A stretch of DNA of 33,654 nucleotides from Phycisphaerae bacterium (GTDB lineage Bacteria; Planctomycetota; Phycisphaerae; UBA1845; JAFGLZ01). The position numbers were made by a program, and so were the translations under genes. The stretch spans positions 1 to 33,654 of the forward strand of contig JAFGLZ010000001.1 of assembly GCA_016927755.1 (NCBI GenBank). The letters run 5' to 3'. Positions within the stretch are counted from its first letter, which is position 1. Each line of letters begins with the position of its first letter. The notes below the pieces were generated by a model. It saw only the letters and a program-made list of their open reading frames with translations. It ran no database searches and was not told where the DNA came from. Below are positions 23,773 through 32,038 of the stretch, in pieces.

Positions 23773-24041
23773 GCCTGAAGGCGGCGGCCTTGGCTAGGAC
23801 TGAAGTCCGCCGCGACTCGTTCGAATGATTGGCGAAACCTCAGCCGTCCCGATGGGACTGATTCACCCGCAGGCGGCTTGTCCCAGGACTGAAGGTCCTG
23901 GGCTATTATCACACGGTCCCTACGGGACCAGGGACGTCCGGCCGAACGACTTAGACCGCCTCATCGGACCGTTGCTTGCTCGAAAGCGTGTACCTGAAAG
24001 TGTCGCTTGAAGGCGAGGGCTTCACGCCCTCCCGTCGGGAG
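23773..24041. repeat. Cluster of seven short hairpins (REP-like)
   Basis: Perfect small palindromes follow each other in this gap: 23773-23782 and 23797-23808 (both with TGAA loop), 23846-23858, 23882-23902 (8-bp stem), 23915-23929 (6-bp stem), 24015-24031 and 24029-24041. The arms GTCCC/GGGAC recur with 3-nt loops at 23846 and 23915, and a CTCCC/GGGAG variant at 24029; GGAC/GTCC recurs at 23797 and 23882. The region contains no gene. It lies between two exported-protein genes on the same strand and may hold dispersed palindromic repeats or processing sites. Confidence 0.6.
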
Positions 24042-24057
24042 ACAGTGAGGACAAGTC

Positions 24058-26484
24058 ATGCTGCCCATCGCAATCCTACTGATTTCGGAAGCCCTGCAGG
24101 CAAACCCGCTCACGTCGACGCCGGCTCCGCTTGTGGAACGGTTGAGCGGGATCCTGGCGCGGGGGCACAGGCATTTCGAGGCGGGGGATTGGTCCGCGGC
24201 GCGGGGGGAGTACGGCAAGATCGCGGGGATGGGCGATGCGCCGGGTCAGTGGCGGAGCATCGCGCAACTGCGGATCGCCGAGTGCTTCGTCCGTGCGGGG
24301 AACCTGGATTCAGCCAAGGACGCGCTGGCCAAGGTCGCGTCGATCGACGGCGCTCCGCCGCACCATTGCTGGGAGGCTCAGGAGCGGATCGACGAGATCA
24401 CGAGGGTGCAGGCCGGGCAGCCTGCTCGTGATCCGACGGCGAGCCGGATCCGGCTGCCTCGACCGCCGAAGGCGGGGGTGGAGCTTCACGTCGCTCCGAA
24501 CGGGGTCGACACGCAGCCGGGCACGCGGCAGCAGCCGTTCAGGACGCTCGAACGTGCTCGTGACGAGATCCGCGCGATCAAGAAGCGCGGAGGGCTCCCC
24601 GCTGGTGGCGTGGCGGTCGTTGTTCATGGCGGGGACTACAAGGTTGCGCGGCCGTTTGCGCTGACGGCGGAGGACTCGGGGACGGAGAAGTCGCCGATCG
24701 TCTATCGCGCGGACGAGGGGCAGAGGCCACGCTTTGTCGGCGGGGTCCGGCTGAGCGGGCCGCGGCCTGTGGAGGATGCGGTGATATTGGCCCGGCTGCC
24801 GGAGGAGGCGAGGGGGAAGGTCCTGCAGATCGATTTGAAGGCGCATGGCATCAAGGACCTCAAGCCGCTCAAGCTGGGCGGCTTCGCGAGCGGCTCGGGC
24901 TTTGCCACGTACCCAATGATGGAGCTGTTCTTCGACGGCAAGCCGATGACGCTGGCCCGTTGGCCGAACGAGGGGTTTGTCCGGATGGTCGACGTCGTCG
25001 TGAAGGACGGGCACAAGATTCACGGCCTATCCGGCAGCAAGGTCGGCCAGTTCATCTACGAGGGCGATCGTCCGTTGCGATGGAAGGACGAGACGAACGG
25101 GCTGCTGTACGGATACTGGTTCTGGGGCTGGGCCGACTCGTACGAGCGGATCACGGCCGTCGATACCGACAAGCGGATCATGACCCTGGCCGAACCGTAC
25201 GCCAAGTGGGGCTATCGCAAGGGTCAGCCCTACCACGCGCTGAACATGCTTTGTGAGATCGACTCGCCGGGCGAGTGGTACCTGGATCGGACGGCGGCGA
25301 TGCTGTACTTCTGGCCCCCCTCAGATCCCGCCAAAGGTGTCATCGAGCTGTCGGTGGCTGATTTCCCCGCGGTTCGCATGGACGACGTCTCACACGTCAC
25401 GCTCCGAGGGCTTACCTGGGATCTGGGCTGCGTCGACGGCATCAAGATCAAGGGGGGGGATCATTGCCTGCTGGCTGGGTGCACGGTTCGGCGTTTCGGC
25501 GGCAATGGCGTCACGATCGACGGGGGGATGCACCACGGGCTGCTCTCGTGCGACATTCACTCGATGGGACGGGGCGGGGCGCACGTCATGGTCGGCGATC
25601 GCACGCGGCTGGCGCCGGGGCATCACTTCATCGAGAACTGCCACATTCACGATTTATCGCGGGTCGATCACACGTATACGCCGGCGGTGGGCGGGCGCGG
25701 CGTGGGGATGCGGATCGCGCATAATCTGATGCACGACGTCCGCAGCAGCGCGATCAACTTCACCGGCAACGATCACGTCATCGAGTTCAACGAGATCCAC
25801 GACGTGGTCTTGGAGTCGGACGACCAGGGGGGCGTCGACATGTTCGGGGACCCGACGTATCGGGGCAACGTTTATCGCTACAACTACTTTCACCACATCG
25901 GCCACTGGCGCGACCCGAGCAGCGGACCGGCGTGCGGGCAGGCGGGCATTCGGCTGGACGACGCCATCTCGGGCACGCTGCTCTACGGGAACGTGTTCTA
26001 CCGCTGCTCGGCCGGCAAGGTCGGGTTCGGCGGGGTACAGATCCACGGCGGGAAGGAGAACATCGTTGACGGCAACGTGTTCGTCGGCTGCATGGCCGCG
26101 CTGAGCTTCTCGGCCTGGCCTGAAGCCCGATGGCGGGAGCACGTCAAGAAATCACTCGAGGGTCCGGAGATCAAGGACAACCTGGCGCTGTACGTTTCGC
26201 GATATCCAGCGCTCGCCCGGCTGAGCGAGGACTGCAACGTCAACATGATCTGGCGGAACCTGGCGTACCGGTGCGGGGAGTTCATCCGACGGGATCCGAG
26301 GCGCTTGGACCTGATCGACAACTGCGTCACCAACGACGATCCGGGCTTCGTCGATGCGGCGGGCGGACGATTCCAGCTCAAGGAGGGCGCGCCGGGATGG
26401 GCGCGAACAGGCCTGCGAGCGATTCCTTTTGACGAGATCGGGCTGTACCGGGACGAGTACCGGGGCGACGTGCCTGCCCGTTGA
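24058..26484 (+). CDS. Exported right-handed beta-helix protein (pectate-lyase-like fold, possible glycan lyase/hydrolase)
   Basis: An 808-aa protein with a short signal sequence (MLPIAILLISEALQANP). Residues about 35-120 look like two or three TPR-type helix pairs (HFEAGDWSAARGEYGKI and CFVRAGNLDSAKDALAKV). From about 140 the typical start of a secreted beta-helix enzyme appears (LHVAPNGVDTQPGTRQQPF then TLERARDEIRAI). The helix repeats between about 440 and 740 show recurrent Asn/His/Gly turns such as NCHIHDLS, HNLMHDVRSSAINF, EFNEIHDVV and YNYFHHIG. The overall layout is reminiscent of GH141-like proteins, but I cannot place it in a family with certainty. Start 24058 has GAGGA at 7 bp. It probably acts on extracellular polysaccharide, fitting the DUF4838 and propeller genes further right. 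Confidence 0.85.
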   Translation: MLPIAILLISEALQANPLTSTPAPLVERLSGILARGHRHFEAGDWSAARGEYGKIAGMGDAPGQWRSIAQLRIAECFVRAGNLDSAKDALAKVASIDGAPPHHCWEAQERIDEITRVQAGQPARDPTASRIRLPRPPKAGVELHVAPNGVDTQPGTRQQPFRTLERARDEIRAIKKRGGLPAGGVAVVVHGGDYKVARPFALTAEDSGTEKSPIVYRADEGQRPRFVGGVRLSGPRPVEDAVILARLPEEARGKVLQIDLKAHGIKDLKPLKLGGFASGSGFATYPMMELFFDGKPMTLARWPNEGFVRMVDVVVKDGHKIHGLSGSKVGQFIYEGDRPLRWKDETNGLLYGYWFWGWADSYERITAVDTDKRIMTLAEPYAKWGYRKGQPYHALNMLCEIDSPGEWYLDRTAAMLYFWPPSDPAKGVIELSVADFPAVRMDDVSHVTLRGLTWDLGCVDGIKIKGGDHCLLAGCTVRRFGGNGVTIDGGMHHGLLSCDIHSMGRGGAHVMVGDRTRLAPGHHFIENCHIHDLSRVDHTYTPAVGGRGVGMRIAHNLMHDVRSSAINFTGNDHVIEFNEIHDVVLESDDQGGVDMFGDPTYRGNVYRYNYFHHIGHWRDPSSGPACGQAGIRLDDAISGTLLYGNVFYRCSAGKVGFGGVQIHGGKENIVDGNVFVGCMAALSFSAWPEARWREHVKKSLEGPEIKDNLALYVSRYPALARLSEDCNVNMIWRNLAYRCGEFIRRDPRRLDLIDNCVTNDDPGFVDAAGGRFQLKEGAPGWARTGLRAIPFDEIGLYRDEYRGDVPAR

Positions 26485-26782
26485 TGGGGTCCGGCGTACA
26501 CATGCGTCACCGCATGCGATGAGGTGAAGAAGGGCGCCGATGAAAGGAGGGAATGGGGATCCGCCCCGCGGCAGGTTCTTTGGGCCTTCCGGGAGAAGAC
26601 TCCCGTCCGCTTCTCCTGGCTGCTTTCCGGGGCGTTCTGAGGCGCTCAGCCTTCGCTTCCGTTGGTCGGGGCACTATCTTCAAGCGTACTGAACGGGACT
26701 TGGGGGGAAACCTAACACGGTTCCTGTACATTCGTCCTCGCCGGGGGGAGGTTGCCGGCAGGCCCCTTTTAGAGAGGATAAG

Positions 26783-27598
26783 ATGCGGTACGGTTTTCTG
26801 ATCGATATGGACGGCGTTATCTACCGTGGGAACGAGCTGATCTCCGGCGCCGACACCTTTATCCAGCATCTCCGCGACAGCGGGACGCCTTTTCTCTTTG
26901 TCACGAACAACAGCCAGGGCACGCGTCGCGACGTGATGATGAAGATTCGGCGCATGGGGATTTGCGTGGAGGAGCACCACATTTTCACGTGCGCGATCGC
27001 GACGGCACGATTCCTGGCCCGTCAGCGCCCGGACGGAACGGCGTTCGTGATCGGCGAGGGAGGCTTGCTGAACGCGCTGCACCACAACGGCTATGCAATC
27101 GTCGATCACGATCCGGACTACGTCGTGGTCGGGGAGGGCCGGGCGTTCAACATGGAATCGGTGGAGAAGGCGGTTCGGATGATCATGAACGGCGCGAAGC
27201 TGATCGCGACGAACCTGGACCCGAACTGCCCGACGCCGCACGGGCTCAGGCCGGGATGCGGGGCGATCGTGGCCATGCTCGAGGCGGCCACCGGTCGGAA
27301 GGCGTTCAGCGTCGGCAAGCCCAGTCCCGTCATCATGCGTGAGGCTCGCAAGGAGCTTGGCCTGGCGACCGCAGAGACGCTGATGATCGGCGACACGATG
27401 GAGACGGATATCCTGGGCGGGGTCCAGATGGGGTGCCAGACGATTCTGGTGTTGTCCGGTTCGACGTCGCGCGAGGACCTCGTCCGGTACGCGTACTGTC
27501 CCGATCACATCGTGAACAGCATCAGCGACCTGTGTGATCAGACCTTTGCCGCGTTGTTCGCCGAACGGGCGGCAGTCGTCGGCGTGGAGGCGGGGTGA
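26783..27598 (+). CDS. HAD-IIA family sugar/nucleotide phosphatase (NagD-like)
   Basis: A 271-aa cytoplasmic HAD hydrolase with cap type C2. Motif I has the nucleophile D8 and D10 (LIDMDGVIYRG), motif II is FVTNNSQG at 39-46, motif III has K179 in SVGKPSP, and motif IV is GDTMETDILGG at 203-213. This is the layout of NagD/AraL/PGP-type phosphatases, which remove phosphate from nucleotides or sugar phosphates. ATG 26783 is preceded by GAGAGGATAAG. The 298 bp upstream hold no gene that I can support; they show the inverted GGGAGAAGACTCCC and a possible promoter is not obvious. Confidence 0.93.
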   Translation: MRYGFLIDMDGVIYRGNELISGADTFIQHLRDSGTPFLFVTNNSQGTRRDVMMKIRRMGICVEEHHIFTCAIATARFLARQRPDGTAFVIGEGGLLNALHHNGYAIVDHDPDYVVVGEGRAFNMESVEKAVRMIMNGAKLIATNLDPNCPTPHGLRPGCGAIVAMLEAATGRKAFSVGKPSPVIMREARKELGLATAETLMIGDTMETDILGGVQMGCQTILVLSGSTSREDLVRYAYCPDHIVNSISDLCDQTFAALFAERAAVVGVEAG

Positions 27599-27823
27599 GG
27601 GTAGAGGGCGTCCCACGTCATTGAGGACTCGGCAGGCAGCCCTCGGCAAGGTCTTGGCTCATCGGGATCACTATCGCCACATGTTAGCGTCGATCTTGGC
27701 GCGGATGTCGTCTTCCATCCCCATCATACTACCGAGACTCGCGCGTGGAGAGAAGCTTCTTCCGCTGCTACGCTGATGGGCGGCGACTTCGTCTGACTCG
27801 ATGGCAAGGAGAGGAGACCGGTC

Positions 27824-29083
27824 ATGCCGGCGCGTCTTGTTACTGGGGTGATCGTACCGCTGGCCATCACGTGGTGCGGGCCGGCTGCGACCCGGGCGGT
27901 GGCGGGTCAGTCGGCTTCGGCAGTGTCCGGCTCGACGTACGAGCGCGACTTTGCGGCGTTCGTCGGCGAGGTGGATCGGACGTATCCGTTCTTCGACCTC
28001 AAGGGCAACCGCGAGGACTGGTCGGCGCTGAAGGGGCGGCTGGCCAAGCGCGTCGAGCGTTGCGGGAGCGACTCGGAGTTCCTGCGAATCGTCGTCGAGG
28101 CCATTGGCGGGCTGCACGATTCTCACATGCGAGTCTATGAGACGAAGGTCAAGATCCCGGCCCCCCTCGCGCGATACTACCCGGGCCTGAGCTTCATGCC
28201 GGCGACGAAGGGGCGCGTGGTGATTCTGTGGGCGGATCTGCGGTATGGCGACTTGCTGAGGCCGGGCATGGTGGTGACGAAGATCGACGGGCAGGACGCG
28301 CGTGCGTGTCTGGAGGCCCGGGCCAAGGATGCGTGGCGGACGAGCTACGACTCGAGCCCGCAGCGAACGCGGTTGTATGAGTATCGCATTCCGCTGAGGG
28401 GCGACCGCGGCGAGTCGCATCGGATTGAGTACCTTTCGGGGGGAGTCGGCGGGAAGGAGGAAGATTTCACGCTGACGTGCGACATGCAGGCCCGGGGTTG
28501 GCCTCACGCCTATCATCTGCCCGAGCGGCTGGTTCGGGTGGGTCGATCGTTCTCGTACACCAAGCTACCGAGCGGGTCGGGGTACATGCGATGCCGCCGC
28601 GTCGATGGGAGCGTGACGTCGGGGATGGCGCAGTCGCTAGCGGCTCACGCGGACGCTCGCGGCTGGATCGTCGACTTGTGCGGAAACGGTGGCGGCGGGT
28701 ACGACGCATCGCTGATCGCGCTTCTGAAGCGGCTGCCTCGTCCGGTGGCGGTGCTGATCGACGCGGGCTGCATGTCGGCGGGGGAGACGCTGGCGAGAGA
28801 TCTGAGGCGTTACGCGGGCGCTCGGCTGTTCGGGTCGCGGACGGCGGGTGCGTCGTCGTCGAAGCGGACGTGGCGGTTTCCCTCGGGGATCGCATCGGTG
28901 ATGTTCTCGACGCGGAGTCGCTGGCGGGCTGACGGCAAGGCGATCGAGTTCAACGGCATTGAGCCGGACGTTGAAGTGGAGGCGGTTCCCGAGGACGTGC
29001 TGAGCGGGTTGAACTCGTCGCTTCAGCGGGCGCAGGAGTATCTGGACGGCGTCGCGACGAATGGGAATGCGAAGGACAAGTAG
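27824..29083 (+). CDS. Exported S41 family peptidase (tail-specific protease-like)
   Basis: A 419-aa protein with a signal peptide (MPARLVTGVIVPLAITWCG, cleavage near 27). The S41 peptidase core is at about 275-400: WIVDLCGNGGGGYD at 281-294, and the catalytic CMSAGETLARDL at 316-327 with S318 and E321. K347 in SRTAGASSSKRTW is the candidate general base. The end NGIEPDVEVE (377-386) is the standard closing motif. A PDZ-like region is only weakly visible around 115-165 (GLSFMPATKGRVVI, GDLLRPGMVVTKIDG). Such enzymes degrade extracytoplasmic proteins. Start 27824 follows AGGAGA at 6 bp. No operon partner. Confidence 0.9.
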   Translation: MPARLVTGVIVPLAITWCGPAATRAVAGQSASAVSGSTYERDFAAFVGEVDRTYPFFDLKGNREDWSALKGRLAKRVERCGSDSEFLRIVVEAIGGLHDSHMRVYETKVKIPAPLARYYPGLSFMPATKGRVVILWADLRYGDLLRPGMVVTKIDGQDARACLEARAKDAWRTSYDSSPQRTRLYEYRIPLRGDRGESHRIEYLSGGVGGKEEDFTLTCDMQARGWPHAYHLPERLVRVGRSFSYTKLPSGSGYMRCRRVDGSVTSGMAQSLAAHADARGWIVDLCGNGGGGYDASLIALLKRLPRPVAVLIDAGCMSAGETLARDLRRYAGARLFGSRTAGASSSKRTWRFPSGIASVMFSTRSRWRADGKAIEFNGIEPDVEVEAVPEDVLSGLNSSLQRAQEYLDGVATNGNAKDK

Positions 29084-29107
29084 TCTGATCGGGTATTCGG
29101 CCGGCGC

Positions 29108-29158
29108 TTAGATCGGTGACTCGTGCCAGTTCTCGTCGAGCTTGAGCTTTGTGCTCAT
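29108..29158 (-). pseudogene. Remnant of a DUF5615-type PIN-like toxin gene (16 codons left)
   Basis: The frame starts at ATG 29158, overlapping the stop of the DUF433 gene as ATGA, and reads MSTKLKLDENWHESPI before TAA at 29108. The KLKLDEN start is the typical first strand of DUF5615 PIN-like toxins, normally about 100-120 aa long and paired with DUF433. Homology breaks after DEN, and only 24 bp separate the stop from the facing S41 gene. The rest of the toxin is therefore deleted, not frameshifted. Confidence 0.68.
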
Positions 29159-29391
29159 GCCGTGACCTTCCACACGTTCTCTCGCGCGAGTTCGGCGGCG
29201 TACGCGGATGCGGCCCTGATGTCCTCGACCGTCAACTGCGGATAGTGATCGACCACCTCCTCCGGGGTCATCCCTTCCGCCTGGGCGTCCAAGATGATCG
29301 CGATGTAGATCCGCGTGCCGCGGATGCACGGCTTACCCGCACAGATGCCCGGATCAACGGTTACACGCTTGAGCAACTCCTCATGGCCCAT
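29155..29391 (-). CDS. DUF433 family antitoxin-like protein
   Basis: A 78-aa protein with the whole DUF433 pattern: ITVDP-type start (RVTVDPGICAGKPCIRGTRI at about 10-29), then a winged-helix-like core ending in EGMTPEEVVDHYPQLTVEDIRAASAYAAE. DUF433 proteins are usually antitoxins or DNA-binding partners of DUF5615 PIN-like toxins. ATG 29391 has GGAGGTG at 6 bp; the longer frame to 29529 is not needed. The toxin partner directly downstream is reduced to 16 codons, so this is an orphan antitoxin that may still bind DNA or neutralise related toxins in trans. Confidence 0.87.
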   Translation of the reverse strand: MGHEELLKRVTVDPGICAGKPCIRGTRIYIAIILDAQAEGMTPEEVVDHYPQLTVEDIRAASAYAAELARENVWKVTA

Positions 29392-29496
29392 GATGCACCT
29401 CCGATGACCATTATGGCCCGAAGGGCCCCCACATTTCACCCCCCAATGTTCGCGAGTCAATCGTCTGGGGCGCTTGATCGTTTCCTTTGGTTTCCG

Positions 29497-29518
29497 GATT
29501 CCGGCGCGGTCCGGAATC
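29497..29518. terminator. Hairpin after the DUF4838 gene
   Basis: A perfect 8-bp stem (GATTCCGG with CCGGAATC, 6-nt loop), 25-46 bp after the DUF4838 stop and before the DUF433 start. It has no T-run, so the terminator role is uncertain. Confidence 0.3.
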
Positions 29519-29542
29519 ATGTCGCCCATTTGTCGATACGTC

Positions 29543-31738
29543 CTACTTGTCGATGACGATCTGGGGTCGGACCCAGTTGGCCCAGTCGTGGGCGGTGTCT
29601 CCGAGGGCGTCGACTCGGAGGGTTAGTTGGATCGGCTTGCCGGCTTGGGCGGTCAGGTCGATCTCGTGGTCGACGGGGGGGAGCGTTTTCTGGGTGGTGG
29701 ACCAGACCTCGTTGTCGCCGACGCGCACGGCGAAGCGGACGCCGTTGGTCGTTGGGCCGGTGAAGCCGGTGGCGAATCTGAGCATCAGCTTCTCGCCCTG
29801 TTTGACCGGCGGGAGCGCGATCTCGAAGGTCGCGTCGCCGTAGCCCTGGGCGGGCGGGTGGTGGAAGATGCTCAGGGAGGTCTTGTTGCCCTTCTTGATG
29901 GTCTCGCCGCGCCAGTCGGCGCAGTTGGTTCGTTTGGCCTTGGACAGATTCAGGTACAGATCATAGACGACGGAGTTGGACAGCTTGGCGTACCTCGCGT
30001 CCATTTCGGCGAGCCAGGCGGGCATGCTCGGGCCGCCCTCTCGGACGTGTGTGATCTTGCTCGTCTCGGCGACGCGGCGGACATCGGCGAGGACTTGAGC
30101 GGCCTGATCGGCGGGCAGGGCGTAGCGGTTGGGATAGGTGAGTTGCATATACCACAACGGGAGCAGCAGGCGGTCGACGCGGTTGGCGACGTCGGGGGTG
30201 TTGGCGTGCGATCGCGCTCGGGCGAGGATGGCGAGGCCCTGGCTGACGAACTCAGGCGTCGTCGTGTCTTTCGGGTCCCAGGCGGCGAAGGCGTGGACGT
30301 CGGGCCTTTTGGCTTGGGCGTCCATGAGCGCGAGGAACTCGAGCACGTCGGGGGCGGCCTTGTCGTAGTAGCCATTGCAGAACTCGCGTCGGATCTCCAT
30401 GGGGTCGCGCTTGGGGTCCCAGAGAAGTTGCGCGGCGAGGTACTGGCGGAGCTCGGCCAGCTCGCCGCCGGGGCTCTGGTAGTCGCCCTGGACCATGACG
30501 CCGTTCACGCCGCTTGCGCCGTAGAACTTCAGGTCCTTTGCGAGTCCGTCGAGGTTCGGGTTCGGGGCGAGGTAGTGGGCGAAGTTGGTGGTGTAGTACC
30601 AGATGAAGACGCGTTTGGTGAGCTTGCACCACTGCCGGACGTAGTCGGCGTGCTTGGCGCCGAGGTCGCAGCGTTCGAATCCGTGAAAGAAGCAACCGGC
30701 GTGGCAGAGGCGGATGATGACGTTGTCGCGGGGGCGGGTCTTGGCGGGTGGCTTTGTGGAGTAGGCGTAGGCGAGGGTCTCTACCCACTTATCAGGGTAC
30801 TTTTTCGCCACTACATCGGCTATTGCATTGACGAACCTGAGGATGGGGCCGTGCTGGCTGTCTTCTTCCTTGACGACGGCCATGCACTTGTCGCATTCGC
30901 AGGGGCCGTTGCCGTCGTTCTGGGAGACATCGATGATGGGGACGTCGGGGTGTTGGGCGATCCACTCAAGGACTTGTTCGGTGGCGATGCGGAGGACGTC
31001 GGGGTTGGTGAGGCAGAGCTGGGAGTGGATGTGCTCGCCGACGCGTTTGCCTCCGACGAGGCTGAAGTACTCGGGGTGGTCCTTGAAGTACTTTTCGGGG
31101 GGTACGAGCTTGCAGAAGCTGTGGACGTAGGGGAAGAAGGCGACCTTGCCGCCGGTGTCGGCGTCGCACTGGGTGGTGGGGCCGTTGAGGCGTTGGCGGG
31201 CGGCGATGTGTTTGGGGAAGCTGTCGAAGTAGAGGGTCTCGCGGTACATGTAGGGCGGGTCGAACCGGTCGAGGGTGATCTCGGGGAGGGTGACCTTGCC
31301 GCGTTTGGGCACGACGGTGCAATCGCGTGCGAGGAAGCGGGCGCCGAGGTATCGCTCGAGGAGGACGTAGACGGCGTAGACCTGTCCGCGGGGATCATTG
31401 CCGGAGAGGATGACGTTTGGGCCGGTGGTGCGGAGGCAGCCTCCGTCGGCGCGGGACTGCGCCGACGTGGTGGGCTGTGCTCCGGCCGGCGCGCAACCGA
31501 CGAACAGGCCGGGGGCGTTGAGGTCGGGGCGGTATCGGGCGATGGGCAGCTTGACGCCCGACATTTCGGTGAGGAAGTGCTGGAGCTCCGTGGCGGTGAA
31601 CTCGTGGTACGGTTCGGGCTGTGCGGGGATGACGATCTGGTAGTCGCTCTTGCCGCCGGCGACGAGGTCGATTGCCCGGGCAGATTGGGCGAGGGCGAGT
31701 AGGATCGGGCAGATGAGGATCGAGATCGCTGACCGCAT
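29543..31738 (-). CDS. Exported DUF4838 domain protein (alpha-glucuronidase-related glycan enzyme)
   Basis: A 731-aa protein with signal peptide (MRSAISILICPILLALAQSARA, cleavage near 22). Residues about 35-150 form an N-terminal domain like that of GH67/GH20-associated enzymes (FTATELQHFLTEMSGVKLPI; GNDPRGQVYAVYVLLERYLG). The DUF4838 core (about 165-440) shows the conserved HSFCKLVPPEKYFKDHPEYFSL, QLCLTNPDVL and SQNDGNGPCECDKC. A C-terminal beta-sandwich (about 620-731) is likely carbohydrate-binding. DUF4838 is thought to be a TIM-barrel glycosidase related to alpha-glucuronidases; the activity is unproven. ATG 31738 has AAGGAGA at 5-7 bp. It is divergent from the propeller gene. Between about 80 and 100 the coding DNA is palindromic (see 31432-31467). 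The frame open to 33577 is antisense to the propeller gene and not used. Confidence 0.9.
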   Translation of the reverse strand: MRSAISILICPILLALAQSARAIDLVAGGKSDYQIVIPAQPEPYHEFTATELQHFLTEMSGVKLPIARYRPDLNAPGLFVGCAPAGAQPTTSAQSRADGGCLRTTGPNVILSGNDPRGQVYAVYVLLERYLGARFLARDCTVVPKRGKVTLPEITLDRFDPPYMYRETLYFDSFPKHIAARQRLNGPTTQCDADTGGKVAFFPYVHSFCKLVPPEKYFKDHPEYFSLVGGKRVGEHIHSQLCLTNPDVLRIATEQVLEWIAQHPDVPIIDVSQNDGNGPCECDKCMAVVKEEDSQHGPILRFVNAIADVVAKKYPDKWVETLAYAYSTKPPAKTRPRDNVIIRLCHAGCFFHGFERCDLGAKHADYVRQWCKLTKRVFIWYYTTNFAHYLAPNPNLDGLAKDLKFYGASGVNGVMVQGDYQSPGGELAELRQYLAAQLLWDPKRDPMEIRREFCNGYYDKAAPDVLEFLALMDAQAKRPDVHAFAAWDPKDTTTPEFVSQGLAILARARSHANTPDVANRVDRLLLPLWYMQLTYPNRYALPADQAAQVLADVRRVAETSKITHVREGGPSMPAWLAEMDARYAKLSNSVVYDLYLNLSKAKRTNCADWRGETIKKGNKTSLSIFHHPPAQGYGDATFEIALPPVKQGEKLMLRFATGFTGPTTNGVRFAVRVGDNEVWSTTQKTLPPVDHEIDLTAQAGKPIQLTLRVDALGDTAHDWANWVRPQIVIDK
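31432..31467. repeat. Palindromes inside the DUF4838 coding sequence
   Basis: A 6-bp-arm palindrome (31432-31444) is followed by a perfect 9-bp stem (31444-31452 with 31459-31467, loop GGGACT). Together they encode a Ser/Gln/Arg/Ala stretch (SAQSRADGGC) that looks unlike the rest of the protein. It may be a REP-like element accepted in frame. Confidence 0.5.
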
Positions 31739-31831
31739 GTGGCTCTCCTTGGCTAACGTGGACGACGACGGGCGACGCGGACGCGGGTCGGTCGCTCTTG
31801 GGGTGTAGATTGTCGCGGCAGGTTGGTCAGT

Positions 31832-31943
31832 GCCGCAAGGCGCGGCGGCTGTGGCTCGTGGGCTGGTCCGCGCGGCGGACCCTACGATACCGCGATACTT
31901 GCCGGTGCAGGCTGGAAGCCTGTGGTACAGGGGCGCGAAGCCC
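31832..31943. repeat. Second cluster of short hairpins in the divergent gap
   Basis: Palindromes occur at 31832-31846, 31865-31881 (7-bp stem, GCG loop), 31908-31922 (CAGGC/GCCTG) and 31931-31943 (GGGC/GCCC). They resemble in style the cluster at 23773-24041 and lie between the divergent DUF4838 and propeller genes. Confidence 0.5.
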
Positions 31944-31966
31944 ACCTGCGCAAGACAGCGGGCGGG

Positions 31967-31995
31967 TTGGCATGGGGTCTTGGAGATGATATAGG
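31967..31995 (+). promoter_or_regulatory. Candidate promoter of the propeller gene
   Basis: TTGGCA (31967-31972) and TATAGG (31990-31995) are 17 bp apart, about 43 bp before the start codon of the propeller gene. Confidence 0.45.
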
Positions 31996-32038
31996 CTGGC
32001 GGCGGTGGGTGCTGTCGAGCGAAGAGAGGAGACATTTC

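Noticed and set aside
23773..24041. CRISPR array
   Set aside because: The repeats are short palindromes of different sequence and spacing with no constant direct repeat, and no cas gene is near.
26538..26639. Small frame of about 33 codons starting at ATG 26539
   Set aside because: Pro/Gly/Arg-rich composition, no ribosome site of quality and no features; probably chance.
29627..31702. Long open frame on the plus strand (about 690 codons)
   Set aside because: It is antisense to the DUF4838 gene, rich in Gly/Val/Asp/Glu as expected from the shadow frame of a GC-rich gene, and shows no domain.
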